Shown: positions 8,493 to 17,627, counted from the first letter of the stretch. The stretch: DNA of 64,000 bases from Paenibacillus montaniterrae (GCF_018403185.1 NZ_BOSE01000001.1:1054001-1118000); one strand, 5' to 3'. The notes: generated from the sequence alone by a model not told the origin. Numbers and translations are program-made.

Positions 8493-9420
8493 AAAGAGCT
8501 CCAGTGGAGGAGCAAAGCAGCCGAAAAACGTAGTGCGTCGCCTTTAACATCGTAATGCAACCTTAAAAATTCAAGCAAGAGCATTACGATTTAAAAAGCG
8601 ACTGGAGGTTGCTTTGCTCTGCAACGATGATGATCCAACAGTTCGACTTTGATAACCTCACGACCGCTTCGTAGCTTGGTCAACCTTAAAAAAGCTCCAG
8701 CGGAGGAGCAAAGCAGCCGAAAAACGTAGTGCGTCGCCTTTAACATCGTAATGCAACCTTAAAAATTTAAATAAGAGCATTACGATTTAAAAAGCGACTG
8801 GAGGTTGCTTTGCTCCGCAGCGATGATGATCCAACAGTTCGACTTTGATAACCTCACGGCCGCTTCGTAGCTTGGTCAACCACAAAAAGCTCCAGCGGAG
8901 GAGCAAAGCAATCCGAAAAACGGAAGTGCGTCGCCTTTAACATCGTAATGCAACCTTAAAAATTTAAATAAGAGCATTACGATTTAAAAAGCGACTGGAG
9001 GTTGCTTTGCTCCGTAGCGATGATGATCCAACAGTTCGACTTTGATAACCTCACGACCGCTTCGTAGCTTGGTCAACCTCAAAAAAGCTCCAGCGGAGGA
9101 GCAAAGCAATCCGAAAAACGGAAGTGCGTCGCCTTTAACATCGTAATGCAACCTTAAAATTTAAATAAAAAAGCATTACGATTTAAAAAGCGACTGGAGG
9201 TTGCTTTGCTCCGTAGCGATGATGATCCAACAGTTCGACTTTGATACCCCCACGACCGCTTCGTAGCTTGGTCAACCTCAAAAAGCTCCAGCGGAGGAGC
9301 AAAGCAATCCGAAAAACGGAAGTGCGTCGCCTTTAACATCGTAATGCAACCTTAAAAATTTAAATAAAAAAGCATTACGATTTAAAAAGCGACTGGAGGT
9401 TGCTTTGCTCCGTAGCGATG
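8493..9420 (+). repeat. Repeat B tandem array, five copies
   Basis: Copies begin near 8493, 8688, 8884, 9081 and 9280, a period of 195-199 bp; the fifth is cut after about 141 bp. Each copy has nested complementary arms: GGAGCAAAGCA / TGCTTTGCTCC outside, GTCGCCTTTAA / TTTAAAAAGCGAC in the middle and CATCGTAATGC / GCATTACGATT inside, so about 130 nt can fold into one hairpin. A spacer of roughly 55 bp follows each hairpin. This fills the gene-free stretch from 8120 to 9381 together with repeats A1 and A2. Short open frames within it are not genes. No cas genes and no short constant repeats are present. Confidence 0.85.
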
Positions 9421-9651
9421 AAAAGCAGCTTTATGTTTGCGACGATAGGCTAGCGGAGCAGTCGGGACAATTGCTGCTTCAATCCGCTCCGTTGAAGCCT
9501 TGCTGCATCGCTTGCAAACTTGAAGCTGGATACCGTCTGCCTTTTTAACCGTATAGAGCAATTTAATGCGTGTTGCCAAGCAAACCGGACATGTGCCGCG
9601 CGCTTTTGTCGGCAGCTTATATAGAGATTTTCCACGATTATTTTTAGCCAT
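9382..9651 (-). CDS. Small zinc-ribbon-like protein
   Basis: An 89-residue basic protein beginning MAKNNRGKSLYKLPTKARG, with two cysteine pairs, CPVC (about 21-24) and CKRC (about 46-49), spaced like a zinc ribbon. I do not recognise a named family; a ribosome- or RNA-associated role would fit the charge. The ATG at 9651 has GGAGG five bases upstream and is better than the frame's first codon at 9663. The last 13 codons and the stop (9382-9420) are copied from the truncated fifth B repeat, so the natural C-terminus may have been replaced. Confidence 0.65.
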   Translation of the reverse strand: MAKNNRGKSLYKLPTKARGTCPVCLATRIKLLYTVKKADGIQLQVCKRCSKASTERIEAAIVPTAPLAYRRKHKAAFHRYGAKQPPVAF

Positions 9652-9863
9652 AGTGACCTCCACAATATCAAAAAGTATCCACTGTGCTCAGCATTGCGCT
9701 GGCAGAGAGAACCTTTTCTATATAATGCAGAGCTCGGCCTATTTATGCCTGGTTTACTGATGCAGATTTCTGGTATACTGGTGCAAATTTTTCTCTATGA
9801 AATGTACGAAGAAATGTACGGATGAAGCTGAGCTGTAAGCCTCTGTGCAAGGTTAAGTGAAGG

Positions 9864-10061
9864 TTTAAAGAATCTGGCTAACGTTAAATGATCTGTTTGG
9901 AGGCGATGGACATTCTAACGAATATACATAACCTTAATTGCAAAAATCCACCTTAAATACAGAGAAAACCACCTAATAAGACGCTGTGTATTCCTTAGAA
10001 TTAGAAAGGCTTCATTGGTCACACATAACGTTATCCAGCTTCCTTAGCAGCTAGCTATCAC
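9864..10061 (+). repeat. Repeat C, copy 1 (MITE-like)
   Basis: A roughly 198-bp element sharing both ends with a second copy at 56110. The ends are imperfect inverted repeats: TCTGGCTAACGTTA on the left and TAACGTTATCCAGCTTCC on the right. The middle is poorly conserved and codes for nothing. The neighbouring gap 9652-9863 shows only ordinary AT-rich promoter-like DNA for the small zinc-ribbon gene. Confidence 0.65.
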
Positions 10062-10080
10062 TTTGCCAGCCATTCAGCCT

Positions 10081-10848
10081 TTACTTTTCAGACAGCCCCT
10101 TGGTCGTGCCGCGATGCTGCTTAAGCAGCTCAATCTCTTGATCTTTCAGCTCGCGGTATTCGCCTAGCTCCAGCTGTGGATCAAGCGCGAGCGGTCCCAT
10201 AGTCAAGCGCTTTAAGGTCAGCACCTGCTTGCCGACAGCTTGAAACATCCGTTTTACTTGATGGAACTTGCCTTCTGTTATCGTTAAACGAATTAAACTG
10301 CATATACCTTGCTCCTGCTTGTCTATCCCCACAATATGCAGCTTTGCCGGCTTCGTTACATAGCCGTCGTCGAGCGTAACCCCTTGGGCAAAAGCAAGCT
10401 GATCCAGTTCTGTCACCTCACCAAGCACAAGCGCTTCATAGGTTTTATCGACATGCTTTTTCGGAGACAGCAATTCATGCGCCAGCTGACCATCATTCGT
10501 CAGCAGCAGCAGTCCTGTCGTATCCTTGTCCAGCCTGCCAACGGGAAATGGCTGCAGCAGCGTATCCTCCGGCTTAAGCAAATCGATGACGGTGCGCTCC
10601 CTTCCATCCTCTGTCGCTGAAATGACGCCTTGCGGCTTATTCAGCATCAAATAAATGACTGAACGATACACAACCCGCTCCCCATCAAATGTAACAGCTT
10701 GCGTATCCGGATCGACAATGAGTCCGCTGTCCTTAACCTTGCTGCCATCTACATACACTCTGCCTGCCTTTACTGCCTTTTTAATTTCACTGCGGGTGCC
10801 AAAGCCGGCATGCGCCAACAGCTTATCGACTCGTAGCCTCTCTGCCAA
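10081..10848 (-). CDS. RsuA/RluB-family rRNA pseudouridine synthase
   Basis: Converts a specific uridine in ribosomal RNA to pseudouridine. An N-terminal S4 RNA-binding domain (about 3-60, LRVDKLLAHAGFGTRSE) is followed by the catalytic domain, whose signature GRLDKDTTGLLLLTNDG carries the essential Asp. The protein is slightly longer than E. coli RsuA because of a charged tail. It starts at a TTG directly after the stop of the upstream methyltransferase, with GGAGG eight bases before it. The two genes form an rRNA-modification operon. Whether the target is 16S (RsuA) or 23S (RluB/E/F) rRNA cannot be settled by eye. Confidence 0.85.
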   Translation of the reverse strand: MAERLRVDKLLAHAGFGTRSEIKKAVKAGRVYVDGSKVKDSGLIVDPDTQAVTFDGERVVYRSVIYLMLNKPQGVISATEDGRERTVIDLLKPEDTLLQPFPVGRLDKDTTGLLLLTNDGQLAHELLSPKKHVDKTYEALVLGEVTELDQLAFAQGVTLDDGYVTKPAKLHIVGIDKQEQGICSLIRLTITEGKFHQVKRMFQAVGKQVLTLKRLTMGPLALDPQLELGEYRELKDQEIELLKQHRGTTKGLSEK

Positions 10849-12381
10849 TTATATCAACCTCCAGCCTGCAGGAAGCTCATTTTTTATCATGCCATCCAAG
10901 TATTTTCCAAATCCTACCGGATATTGATCCACACAGATCAATACATAACCGTTCTTTTTTACTCCGGCCTTGCGCTGAATCAAAGCATCATCCACAAATA
11001 TTGTCTCACCTTTCAAATAGCGAAGCAATAGCTCGTCCGTGCTGGCAAAGGAAATCGTCCGCGCTGCCTCATCAGGCTTGAGCCCCATCGCAAGTGGGTG
11101 AAACGGTACAAATTTATGATGCTTGAGTTCACCGATAAGCCAGCCGGCGCGCACGACCTTCAAGCCCTCAAGGCTAGGCAGCTCGAATGGCTGCAAATAG
11201 ACGCGACTGCCGAATAAAATGGCCCGCACCTGCTCACCGCTTGTCAGCTCAACATTCTCATCGGAAAAAGACTCCCATACGGTCTGCAAATCAAGCTCAA
11301 GCGGCTTTATCCCTTTCGCTGCCCCTATGCTGCGCTTAGCCTTCGCTGACACGCGTTCCTGCTTTATGGCGCTAGGCCATGAAATTCGCATTTTGCGTCG
11401 CTCCTCCCAGCTCTGCGGAGGCATATATGCATCTCCCGCCCTCATGAGCACAGCTACAAAATGTCCTTCACCCTTCGAACGATGCGGCCATATCCGAATC
11501 GTGCCGGCAAGCGATTGCCATTGCTGCTCGCTTAGCTGCTCCTTCGTCTCCTTGCTTATCCAGCTTGGCTGACCGCTGCCCCAGCCCCATTGCGGCTGGA
11601 TCGATACTACGCTAAAATCTGGATGACGAGCGAGAAAGCGCGCAATCTGCTCTTCATTTTCTTCTGGCGAGAAGGTGCATGTTGAATAGACCAAACGGCC
11701 GCCTGGCGCCAGCATGGGGGCGATTTCCTCTAAAATCTCGCGCTGCATGCTAGAGCAGCGCTCAACGGAATAAGCTTGCCATTCCTCTACCATCGCTGGA
11801 TTTTTTCGAAACATCCCTTCGCCCGAGCATGGCGCATCAATTAAAATACGGTCAAACCAGCCAGAAAAAGCTTTAGCAATATTGGCAGGATGCTCGTTAA
11901 GCACGACCGCATTGCGTACTCCTGCAAGCTCGATATTTTTAACAAGCGCCTTTGCGCGCTCGGCTGCTATATCATTGCTGACCAATACCCCGTGTCCCTG
12001 CAGCTTGGAAGCGATTTGCGTCGATTTCCCGCCAGGTGCAGCGCATAGATCCAGCACGCGATGACCTGGCTGCACATCGAGCAGCTCGACTGGCACCATC
12101 GCGCTTGGCTCCTGTATATAGTAAAGCCCTGCATGATAATGCGGATGCTTGCCGGGGCGATCCTCCTCCGTATAATAAAATGCGGTCGGACACCATGGTA
12201 TTGGCTGCAAATGCTCTCTTATCTCAGTTTGCTGCTGCCACTCGGCTGCCTTTATTTTTAATTCATTGACGCGCAATCCATATACGCGCTCATCGTCGTA
12301 CGAAGCTATAAAACGATCAAATTCATCGTCTAATAGCTGCTTCATTTTTTGAACAAATGGTTCAGGCAATTGAATTTTCAT
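10849..12381 (-). CDS. RsmF/NSUN-like rRNA m5C methyltransferase
   Basis: SAM-dependent RNA cytosine-5 methyltransferase of the NOL1/NOP2/Sun group. The SAM site is in DLCAAPGGKSTQIA (about 108-121); the two catalytic cysteines lie in DAPCSGEGMFRKN and STCTFSPEENE. A C-terminal region of about 150 residues matches the extra domains seen in RsmF/YebU-type enzymes. It is likely to modify 16S rRNA. Its TAA abuts the TTG of the pseudouridine synthase gene downstream. Confidence 0.87.
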   Translation of the reverse strand: MKIQLPEPFVQKMKQLLDDEFDRFIASYDDERVYGLRVNELKIKAAEWQQQTEIREHLQPIPWCPTAFYYTEEDRPGKHPHYHAGLYYIQEPSAMVPVELLDVQPGHRVLDLCAAPGGKSTQIASKLQGHGVLVSNDIAAERAKALVKNIELAGVRNAVVLNEHPANIAKAFSGWFDRILIDAPCSGEGMFRKNPAMVEEWQAYSVERCSSMQREILEEIAPMLAPGGRLVYSTCTFSPEENEEQIARFLARHPDFSVVSIQPQWGWGSGQPSWISKETKEQLSEQQWQSLAGTIRIWPHRSKGEGHFVAVLMRAGDAYMPPQSWEERRKMRISWPSAIKQERVSAKAKRSIGAAKGIKPLELDLQTVWESFSDENVELTSGEQVRAILFGSRVYLQPFELPSLEGLKVVRAGWLIGELKHHKFVPFHPLAMGLKPDEAARTISFASTDELLLRYLKGETIFVDDALIQRKAGVKKNGYVLICVDQYPVGFGKYLDGMIKNELPAGWRLI

Positions 12382-12499
12382 GCTGTGTCCTCCACGTTCG
12401 ATAGAAAATTTTCATCCACTATAATTTTCGTGTATAATAAAAAAAAGTAAGAAGCCATCATTCTGAATTCTTGCATTCATTTCAATTTTCGGAGGGAAT

Positions 12500-13021
12500 A
12501 TGTCAGTGAACACTAAGAAAAAGAAGAAAAAAAATAATATGGTCATCATTTATGCTGCTGTTGTGGTTGTTTTGCTTGTAGGAATTTTTGCGCTGGACAA
12601 TCTTCAGAAGGACAATCCGGTTTATGGAAAACCGACCAATGAGCTGAACCCAGCTACACGCGAGCTGCTGAAAGATGAGAATTACCAGAATATTATATTA
12701 CCAGCGGCGCTCGATGAAAAGGTTCAAAATCAAGAAGATTTCCTTGTGTATATGTTTTCTTCCACTTGCAAATATTGTAAGGAAACAACACCACAAATTA
12801 TGCCTATCGTAAATGAGCTGGGCGTCGAGCTTAATCAATTCAATGTTTTAGAATTTCCTGAATACCAAACGAAATACAATATCGAATATACGCCAACCCT
12901 GATTTATTTTGAGGACGGTGTAGAAAAAGAGCGTATCGTCGGCGGAGTCATGCCGGAAGGAAGCACTTCAGGTGCTACATTGGAGGATTTCCGAGCATTC
13001 TTTGAAAAATACAAAGGATAA
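12500..13021 (+). CDS. Membrane-anchored thioredoxin-like protein
   Basis: A Lys-rich N-terminus and one membrane helix (about 14-33) anchor a thioredoxin-fold domain outside the cell. The redox motif is CKYC (about 91-94) and the cis-Pro is in YTPTLIYF. Probably reduces or carries electrons for extracytoplasmic thiols. The start has GGAGGG six bases upstream. A cysteine-rich lipoprotein begins 12 bp downstream, so the two are likely one functional unit. Confidence 0.82.
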   Translation: MSVNTKKKKKKNNMVIIYAAVVVVLLVGIFALDNLQKDNPVYGKPTNELNPATRELLKDENYQNIILPAALDEKVQNQEDFLVYMFSSTCKYCKETTPQIMPIVNELGVELNQFNVLEFPEYQTKYNIEYTPTLIYFEDGVEKERIVGGVMPEGSTSGATLEDFRAFFEKYKG

Positions 13022-13033
13022 AAAGGAGCTGCC

Positions 13034-13537
13034 ATGAATACTTTGAACCATGAAGAAGAAAATCAAGCTTCTTCCAAGCTGTCATCATTCATGTATCTGT
13101 TTCTGCTTGGCTTCGCTTTAATTACGCTGCTTGCGGCCTGCGGCCTTAGCGACGATAAAGAAAGCCATGTGCATACAGTCGGCTCGGAAACATGGGAGAC
13201 AACCGAATCGGCTGATCAGCTTCCCCAGTTTCTTGACAATCATACGGAGCTGACCGCCTCGCTATATGGCCATGCGGTGGAGCATTCTCACTTGCTAGGG
13301 GAGCTCCCTTGCTATTGCGGCTGTATGGACGGAACCGATATGGACGAGCCGCATGATTCACTAAGGCGATGCTATTTGGCTGAAATGCCTGGAGACGACG
13401 GATCGGTAACGTGGACCGATCATAGCACCACCTGCGGGATATGCAAGCAGGAAATGGAGCTCGTCATAGAGATGGCAGACAAGGGAAGCAGCCTCGATGA
13501 GATCAAGCAAGCAATTGACCAGCAATTCAAGCATTAA
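13034..13537 (+). CDS. PCYCGC-motif lipoprotein
   Basis: A secreted lipoprotein with a signal ending LLAACG (Cys at about residue 36) and the hallmark PCYCGC motif (about 93-98), plus a later CGIC pair. This family is widespread in Bacillales and its function is not known; the cysteines may bind metal or be redox partners of the adjacent thioredoxin-like protein. GGAG lies upstream of the ATG. The gene ends the two-gene operon. Confidence 0.82.
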   Translation: MNTLNHEEENQASSKLSSFMYLFLLGFALITLLAACGLSDDKESHVHTVGSETWETTESADQLPQFLDNHTELTASLYGHAVEHSHLLGELPCYCGCMDGTDMDEPHDSLRRCYLAEMPGDDGSVTWTDHSTTCGICKQEMELVIEMADKGSSLDEIKQAIDQQFKH

Positions 13538-13540
13538 ATG

Positions 13541-13600
13541 AAAAACACCGAGTTCTCCGGGCAGAAATTAATTCTGCACCAGCGAGACTCGGTTTTTTTC
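13541..13600 (+). terminator. Terminator after the PCYCGC lipoprotein gene
   Basis: Outer stem ACCGAGTTCTC / GAGACTCGGT and inner stem GCAGAA / TTCTGC, followed by seven T. Confidence 0.85.
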
Positions 13601-13624
13601 TTTCACTAAGCATTTATATGCGAG

Positions 13625-14428
13625 CTATAGCTGAGTATTTTTTTTAGCCTGGGCAATATCCGCTACCAGCTCAAGCGAAAGCTGCTCCAAAGCGGGATAA
13701 TCCTCCTGCTGGAACAGTTCGTTGAACTTGCTTTGATATTGGGCGGCAAGCCGTACCTCATGAAAGGAATACAGCTTCTGAATGCCTGATAATATTGTTG
13801 CAACACAATTTGAATTTTCTTCAAAAGTCGTTTGCGCATCCAAAATTTCTTTGCGAATGCTTGTCATTTCATTATCCAGTCGATTTGCAGCCTCAGCAGC
13901 CTTTTGCAGCCGCTTCCTCACTTCTAATGGCAAATCCTTTTTATATTTGTAATTCAAAGAATGCTCGATTGTCGCCCAGAAGTTCATTGCAAGCGTTCGA
14001 ATTTGAATTTCAGCTAAAATCAAGGTATGACCAAGCGCGGTTTGTACAGGGTATTCAATAATCATATGATAACTGCGATAACCGCTCTCTTTATAATTGG
14101 CTATATAATCCTTTTCGTATACAAGCTTCAAATCTTTGCGCATGCGAATTAATGAAGCTACACGATATATATCGTCAACAAATTGACACATTATGCGGAT
14201 CCCTGCAATATCCTCAATGCCAATGTGCAATCGATCATGCTCAACATTCAACCTTTTTGCCTTATCCAATATGCTTGAGATCCGTTTAACTCGACCTGTT
14301 ACAAATTCAATCGGCGCATAATCCTCTCGACTTTTCAACTCGGTACGCATGGTCTTGAATTTGACCTTTAGCTCCTCAACGGCTTGCTCGTATGGCTGCA
14401 AAAATAGACTCCAATCTCTTCCGTCCAT
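13625..14428 (-). CDS. Small alarmone synthetase (RelQ/YjbM-like)
   Basis: A single-domain (p)ppGpp synthetase with a RelA/SpoT nucleotidyltransferase fold and no hydrolase, TGS or ACT domain. Visible motifs are RVKRISSILDKAKR (ATP side), IEDIAGIRIMCQF with the catalytic Asp/Glu pair, YKESGYRSYH (GTP side) and EIQIRTLAMNFWATIEH. At 267 residues it is longer than B. subtilis YjbM (about 211); the extra part is a helical C-terminus. It lies 17 bp after pyrD, with AGGAGG in the gap, so alarmone synthesis may be transcribed with a pyrimidine gene. Confidence 0.87.
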   Translation of the reverse strand: MDGRDWSLFLQPYEQAVEELKVKFKTMRTELKSREDYAPIEFVTGRVKRISSILDKAKRLNVEHDRLHIGIEDIAGIRIMCQFVDDIYRVASLIRMRKDLKLVYEKDYIANYKESGYRSYHMIIEYPVQTALGHTLILAEIQIRTLAMNFWATIEHSLNYKYKKDLPLEVRKRLQKAAEAANRLDNEMTSIRKEILDAQTTFEENSNCVATILSGIQKLYSFHEVRLAAQYQSKFNELFQQEDYPALEQLSLELVADIAQAKKNTQL

Positions 14429-14445
14429 TCGGCCGCCTCCTGTGT

Positions 14446-15543
14446 TTATTTATGATCTGCTCCGATTGCTTCAGTAATATTGGAAAAGCCATCCTTGCGC
14501 AGACATTCCTTCAATCCATCCGTAAGCTCACGAAGCACCTCTGGCCCCTTGTAAATAAGCGCTGTATATATTTCCACCAAGGTAGCACCAGCTCGAATTT
14601 TATCGTATGCATCTTGTGCTGTAAAAATTCCACCAGAGCCGATAATTGGGAGCTTGCCCTCTGTTAGACTGTACACCTGACGTATAACCTCTGTTGAGCG
14701 CTCGCGCAGCGGAACGCCACTCAAGCCGCCCGCTTCCTGACGGTTGGCATGCGTCAAGCCATCGCGCGACAGTGTCGTATTCGTTGCAATAATGCCGTTA
14801 ATGCTGCTATCCATAATCGTATGGACGGTATGCTTCAGTTGATCATCCGTCATATCAGGCGCAATTTTAACAAAAATCGGCTTTACCTTGGCATTGCGGC
14901 TGCTCGCTTGGATTTCCATCTCCTCGGATACATGCACCAATAAGTTATGTAGCTCGTTGCCATGCTGCAAGTCCCGCAAGCCCTGAGTGTTGGGAGAGCT
15001 TATGTTGACTACGAAAAAGTCCCCTTCATCGTACAGCGTACGAATACAAGCGCGATAATCCTCATGTGCCAGCTCATTGGCCGTCACTTTGTTTTTGCCG
15101 ATATTTACAGCAACCGGTACATCGTGCCGCTTGCGCCGCTGCAGTGTTTGACGCATCTCATCAGCGCCTTTGTTGTTAAAGCCCATTCGATTAATAAGCG
15201 CTTCATCTGGCGGCAAACGAAACAAGCGAGGCTGCTCATTGCCTGGCTGAGGCTTCGGTGTTACCGTGCCCGCTTCTACAAAGGATAAGCCGATGCTGGA
15301 AAACGTATCTGTCGCAACGCCATTTTTATCAAGTCCTGCGGCTAGTCCGACAGGATGCTGAAACTGCATGCCCAGCAGCTGCACTGCCAGCTCGGGAGCG
15401 GGTTTCACTCCATAAAGCCCATTCATAATAGCCAGTACCCCGGGCACCTTGCCCGCTACTGCAAATCCATCCACTACGATATGGTGGGCCTTCTCCGGGT
15501 CCAGCTTAAAAAAGAAGGGCTTCAGTATACTTCGATATAACAT
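14446..15543 (-). CDS. pyrD: Dihydroorotate dehydrogenase (quinone), class 2
   Basis: Membrane-associated flavoenzyme oxidising dihydroorotate to orotate in pyrimidine synthesis, passing electrons to quinone. The N-terminal amphipathic helix (RSILKPFFFKLDPEKAHH) and catalytic serine region (NISSPNTQGLRDLQ) mark it as class 2, unlike the class 1B PyrD of B. subtilis, and no pyrK partner is adjacent. FMN-binding segments are GLAAGLDKNG and IGSGGIFTAQDA. It is separated from any other pyr gene and followed by the small alarmone synthetase. Confidence 0.94.
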   Translation of the reverse strand: MLYRSILKPFFFKLDPEKAHHIVVDGFAVAGKVPGVLAIMNGLYGVKPAPELAVQLLGMQFQHPVGLAAGLDKNGVATDTFSSIGLSFVEAGTVTPKPQPGNEQPRLFRLPPDEALINRMGFNNKGADEMRQTLQRRKRHDVPVAVNIGKNKVTANELAHEDYRACIRTLYDEGDFFVVNISSPNTQGLRDLQHGNELHNLLVHVSEEMEIQASSRNAKVKPIFVKIAPDMTDDQLKHTVHTIMDSSINGIIATNTTLSRDGLTHANRQEAGGLSGVPLRERSTEVIRQVYSLTEGKLPIIGSGGIFTAQDAYDKIRAGATLVEIYTALIYKGPEVLRELTDGLKECLRKDGFSNITEAIGADHK

Positions 15544-15650
15544 CTATTCCACTCCGTTTCAGAAAACAATCTCCAACTTTTAGTGTATCCTTTTTGCTCA
15601 TAAAAAGAAAGTATTGTAACCGTTTCTACAACAATGATAACGCATTCATA

Positions 15651-15679
15651 TTGCCAGTCCACTGTAAAAGCATTACAAT
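15651..15679 (+). promoter_or_regulatory. SigA-type promoter
   Basis: TTGCCA and TACAAT are separated by exactly 17 bp, about 45 bp before the small membrane protein gene. Confidence 0.7.
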
Positions 15680-15722
15680 ACAATTATATAGAAGAAAAAG
15701 CAAATAGAAAGGTTGAGTAGCA

Positions 15723-15863
15723 ATGGGCGCAACAAAACGCAAGCCAGCAACAATTAAACCAAAACAGCAAGAAGAAGTAAACAAAAAAGCTTTATATTGG
15801 ACGATCGGCTCAGCCGTTGCTGTCGTTGTCATAATTTCGGTATTATTAATTGTTTTCTCATAA
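15723..15863 (+). CDS. Small single-pass membrane protein (46 aa)
   Basis: A short gene with its own promoter, an AAAGG-containing ribosome site and a terminator. The product has a basic, Lys/Gln-rich cytoplasmic head (about 1-25) and one hydrophobic helix (about 27-45) ending at the C-terminus. I do not recognise the family. The complete transcription signals around it make it a convincing small gene. Confidence 0.65.
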   Translation: MGATKRKPATIKPKQQEEVNKKALYWTIGSAVAVVVIISVLLIVFS

Positions 15864-15880
15864 ACAGATGCATGATGAAG

Positions 15881-15930
15881 GAAGCCTCGCTGAAGCTCTA
15901 TTCAATAGAACCTCACGAGGCTTCTTTAAT
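15881..15930 (+). terminator. Terminator of the small membrane protein gene
   Basis: Stem GAAGCCTCG / CGAGGCTTC, with an inner TCTATT/AATAGA helix, followed by a T-rich run. Confidence 0.75.
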
Positions 15931-15933
15931 TTT

Positions 15934-15975
15934 TGTCACAAAAGCAGCCAGGAATACGCTCGTTATCCTGGCTGC
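15934..15975 (-). terminator. Terminator of the ferredoxin gene
   Basis: Perfect 10-bp stem GCAGCCAGGA / TCCTGGCTGC, with TTTTGTGAC on the minus-strand side. Confidence 0.75.
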
Positions 15976-15988
15976 CCATAACGGTCAT

Positions 15989-16237
<249 letters not shown>

Positions 16238-16331
16238 CTAGTTCTATCACAAAGCACGTTACCATGTACTCTTTATCTATACCAAAAAATATTATAACAT
16301 AAATCGGCTATAAATGTGTATACGTTTAAAC

Positions 16332-17627
16332 TTATTCGAAATGATTATCCTCCAGCTTTTGCAAGGAGGTGCCGCGCAGCTTTTTATTGCGAATAAGACT
16401 GGATGGATCATCACTAAGCATCCCTGCTGTCAGCACCGCGCTTTCGCCGAACTTGTTGCGCAGCTGATCCATTACTTTCGTTAGCGCTTCTTTTTTAGGC
16501 TCTTGCTCGTAGTTGAACAAATCGAGTTGAATAGCCGCATTATGCTCAGGCTGCAAATTTTGCAGCGTAACACCCAGCAGCCGCACCGGCTCAGCCGGCT
16601 TCCAGTGCTGAACAAGCAATTGCTGCGCATGCTTGTAGATGACCTCCATGCTTTGCGTTGGTGTTGGCAGCGTATAGGAGCGAGTAAAGGTCGACATATC
16701 TGGTCTGCGTATTGTAATTTGCACGGTGGAAGCAACGAGCTTTTGGCGGCGCAATCTGCGTGAGGTTTGATCGGACAAATTTAGTAATACACGATTAATG
16801 TCTTCAATATTCGTTAAATCTGCTGGTAAAGTTGTGGTATGACCAATTGATTTATTAGCCTCGCGCTCTGCCTTTACTTCTCTAGCATCTATGCCATTGG
16901 CAGCCTGCTTGAGCCAATTGCCTAGAACGCCGAATGACTTCGTTAGCAGGTGCTCATCTGCCTGCGCCAGCTCGCCGATTGTATGAATATGGAGGCGCTT
17001 CAGCTTTTTTGCCGTTTGCCCACCGATGCCAAACAGCTGATCGCATGGCTTATTCCATAATATATTCGGCACATCCCTCCGACGCAATACTGTAATGCCG
17101 TTCGGCTTCTTCATATCGGAGGCCATTTTAGCAAGCAGCTTGTTTGGTGCAACTCCAATCGAGCAAGGCAAACCAAGCTCCTCTGCTATTCGCTTTTGAA
17201 TCGCATGAGCAATTTCAAGCGGTGTGCCAAACAGCTTCGAGCCGGTAATATCCATATAGCATTCGTCGATCGATACTTGCTCAATTAGCGGTGTGTACTG
17301 AGCGGCGATTGACATAAAGCCTCTTGAATATTTGCGGTACAGATCAAAATCAGGCGAAATGAGAATAAGCTCGGGCGCGATTTGCTTCGCTTCTCTCACA
17401 TGCATACCCGTACGTATTCCTTTTTTTCTTGCTTCATATGAGCAAGTAACGATAATGCCTTTTCGCTTCTCTATGCTTCCCGATACTGCGGTTGCCTTGC
17501 CCTTGTACAGCTCAGGCTGCTCGGCGCTATGCACAGAACAATAAAATGCGTTCATATCCAAATGCAATATGACTCTACCGCTTACAGGATAATACTCATT
17601 TACATCTGGCAAATGCTCCACCTTCAT
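16332..17627 (-). CDS. dinB: DNA polymerase IV (Y family)
   Basis: Error-prone translesion polymerase. The palm domain carries the metal ligands in LHLDMNAFY (about 21-29) and SIDECYMD (about 117-124); the steric-gate aromatic is in FYCSV. A helix-hairpin-helix region (FGIGGQTAKKL) and a little-finger domain follow. At 431 residues it is near the size of B. subtilis YqjH. No typical beta-clamp peptide could be assigned with certainty at the C-terminus. No LexA box was identified upstream. Confidence 0.92.
   Translation of the reverse strand: MKVEHLPDVNEYYPVSGRVILHLDMNAFYCSVHSAEQPELYKGKATAVSGSIEKRKGIIVTCSYEARKKGIRTGMHVREAKQIAPELILISPDFDLYRKYSRGFMSIAAQYTPLIEQVSIDECYMDITGSKLFGTPLEIAHAIQKRIAEELGLPCSIGVAPNKLLAKMASDMKKPNGITVLRRRDVPNILWNKPCDQLFGIGGQTAKKLKRLHIHTIGELAQADEHLLTKSFGVLGNWLKQAANGIDAREVKAEREANKSIGHTTTLPADLTNIEDINRVLLNLSDQTSRRLRRQKLVASTVQITIRRPDMSTFTRSYTLPTPTQSMEVIYKHAQQLLVQHWKPAEPVRLLGVTLQNLQPEHNAAIQLDLFNYEQEPKKEALTKVMDQLRNKFGESAVLTAGMLSDDPSSLIRNKKLRGTSLQKLEDNHFE

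Noticed and set aside
8493..9420. Possible CRISPR array
   Set aside because: Unit length of about 196 bp with near-identical spacers and no cas genes; this is a tandem hairpin repeat.
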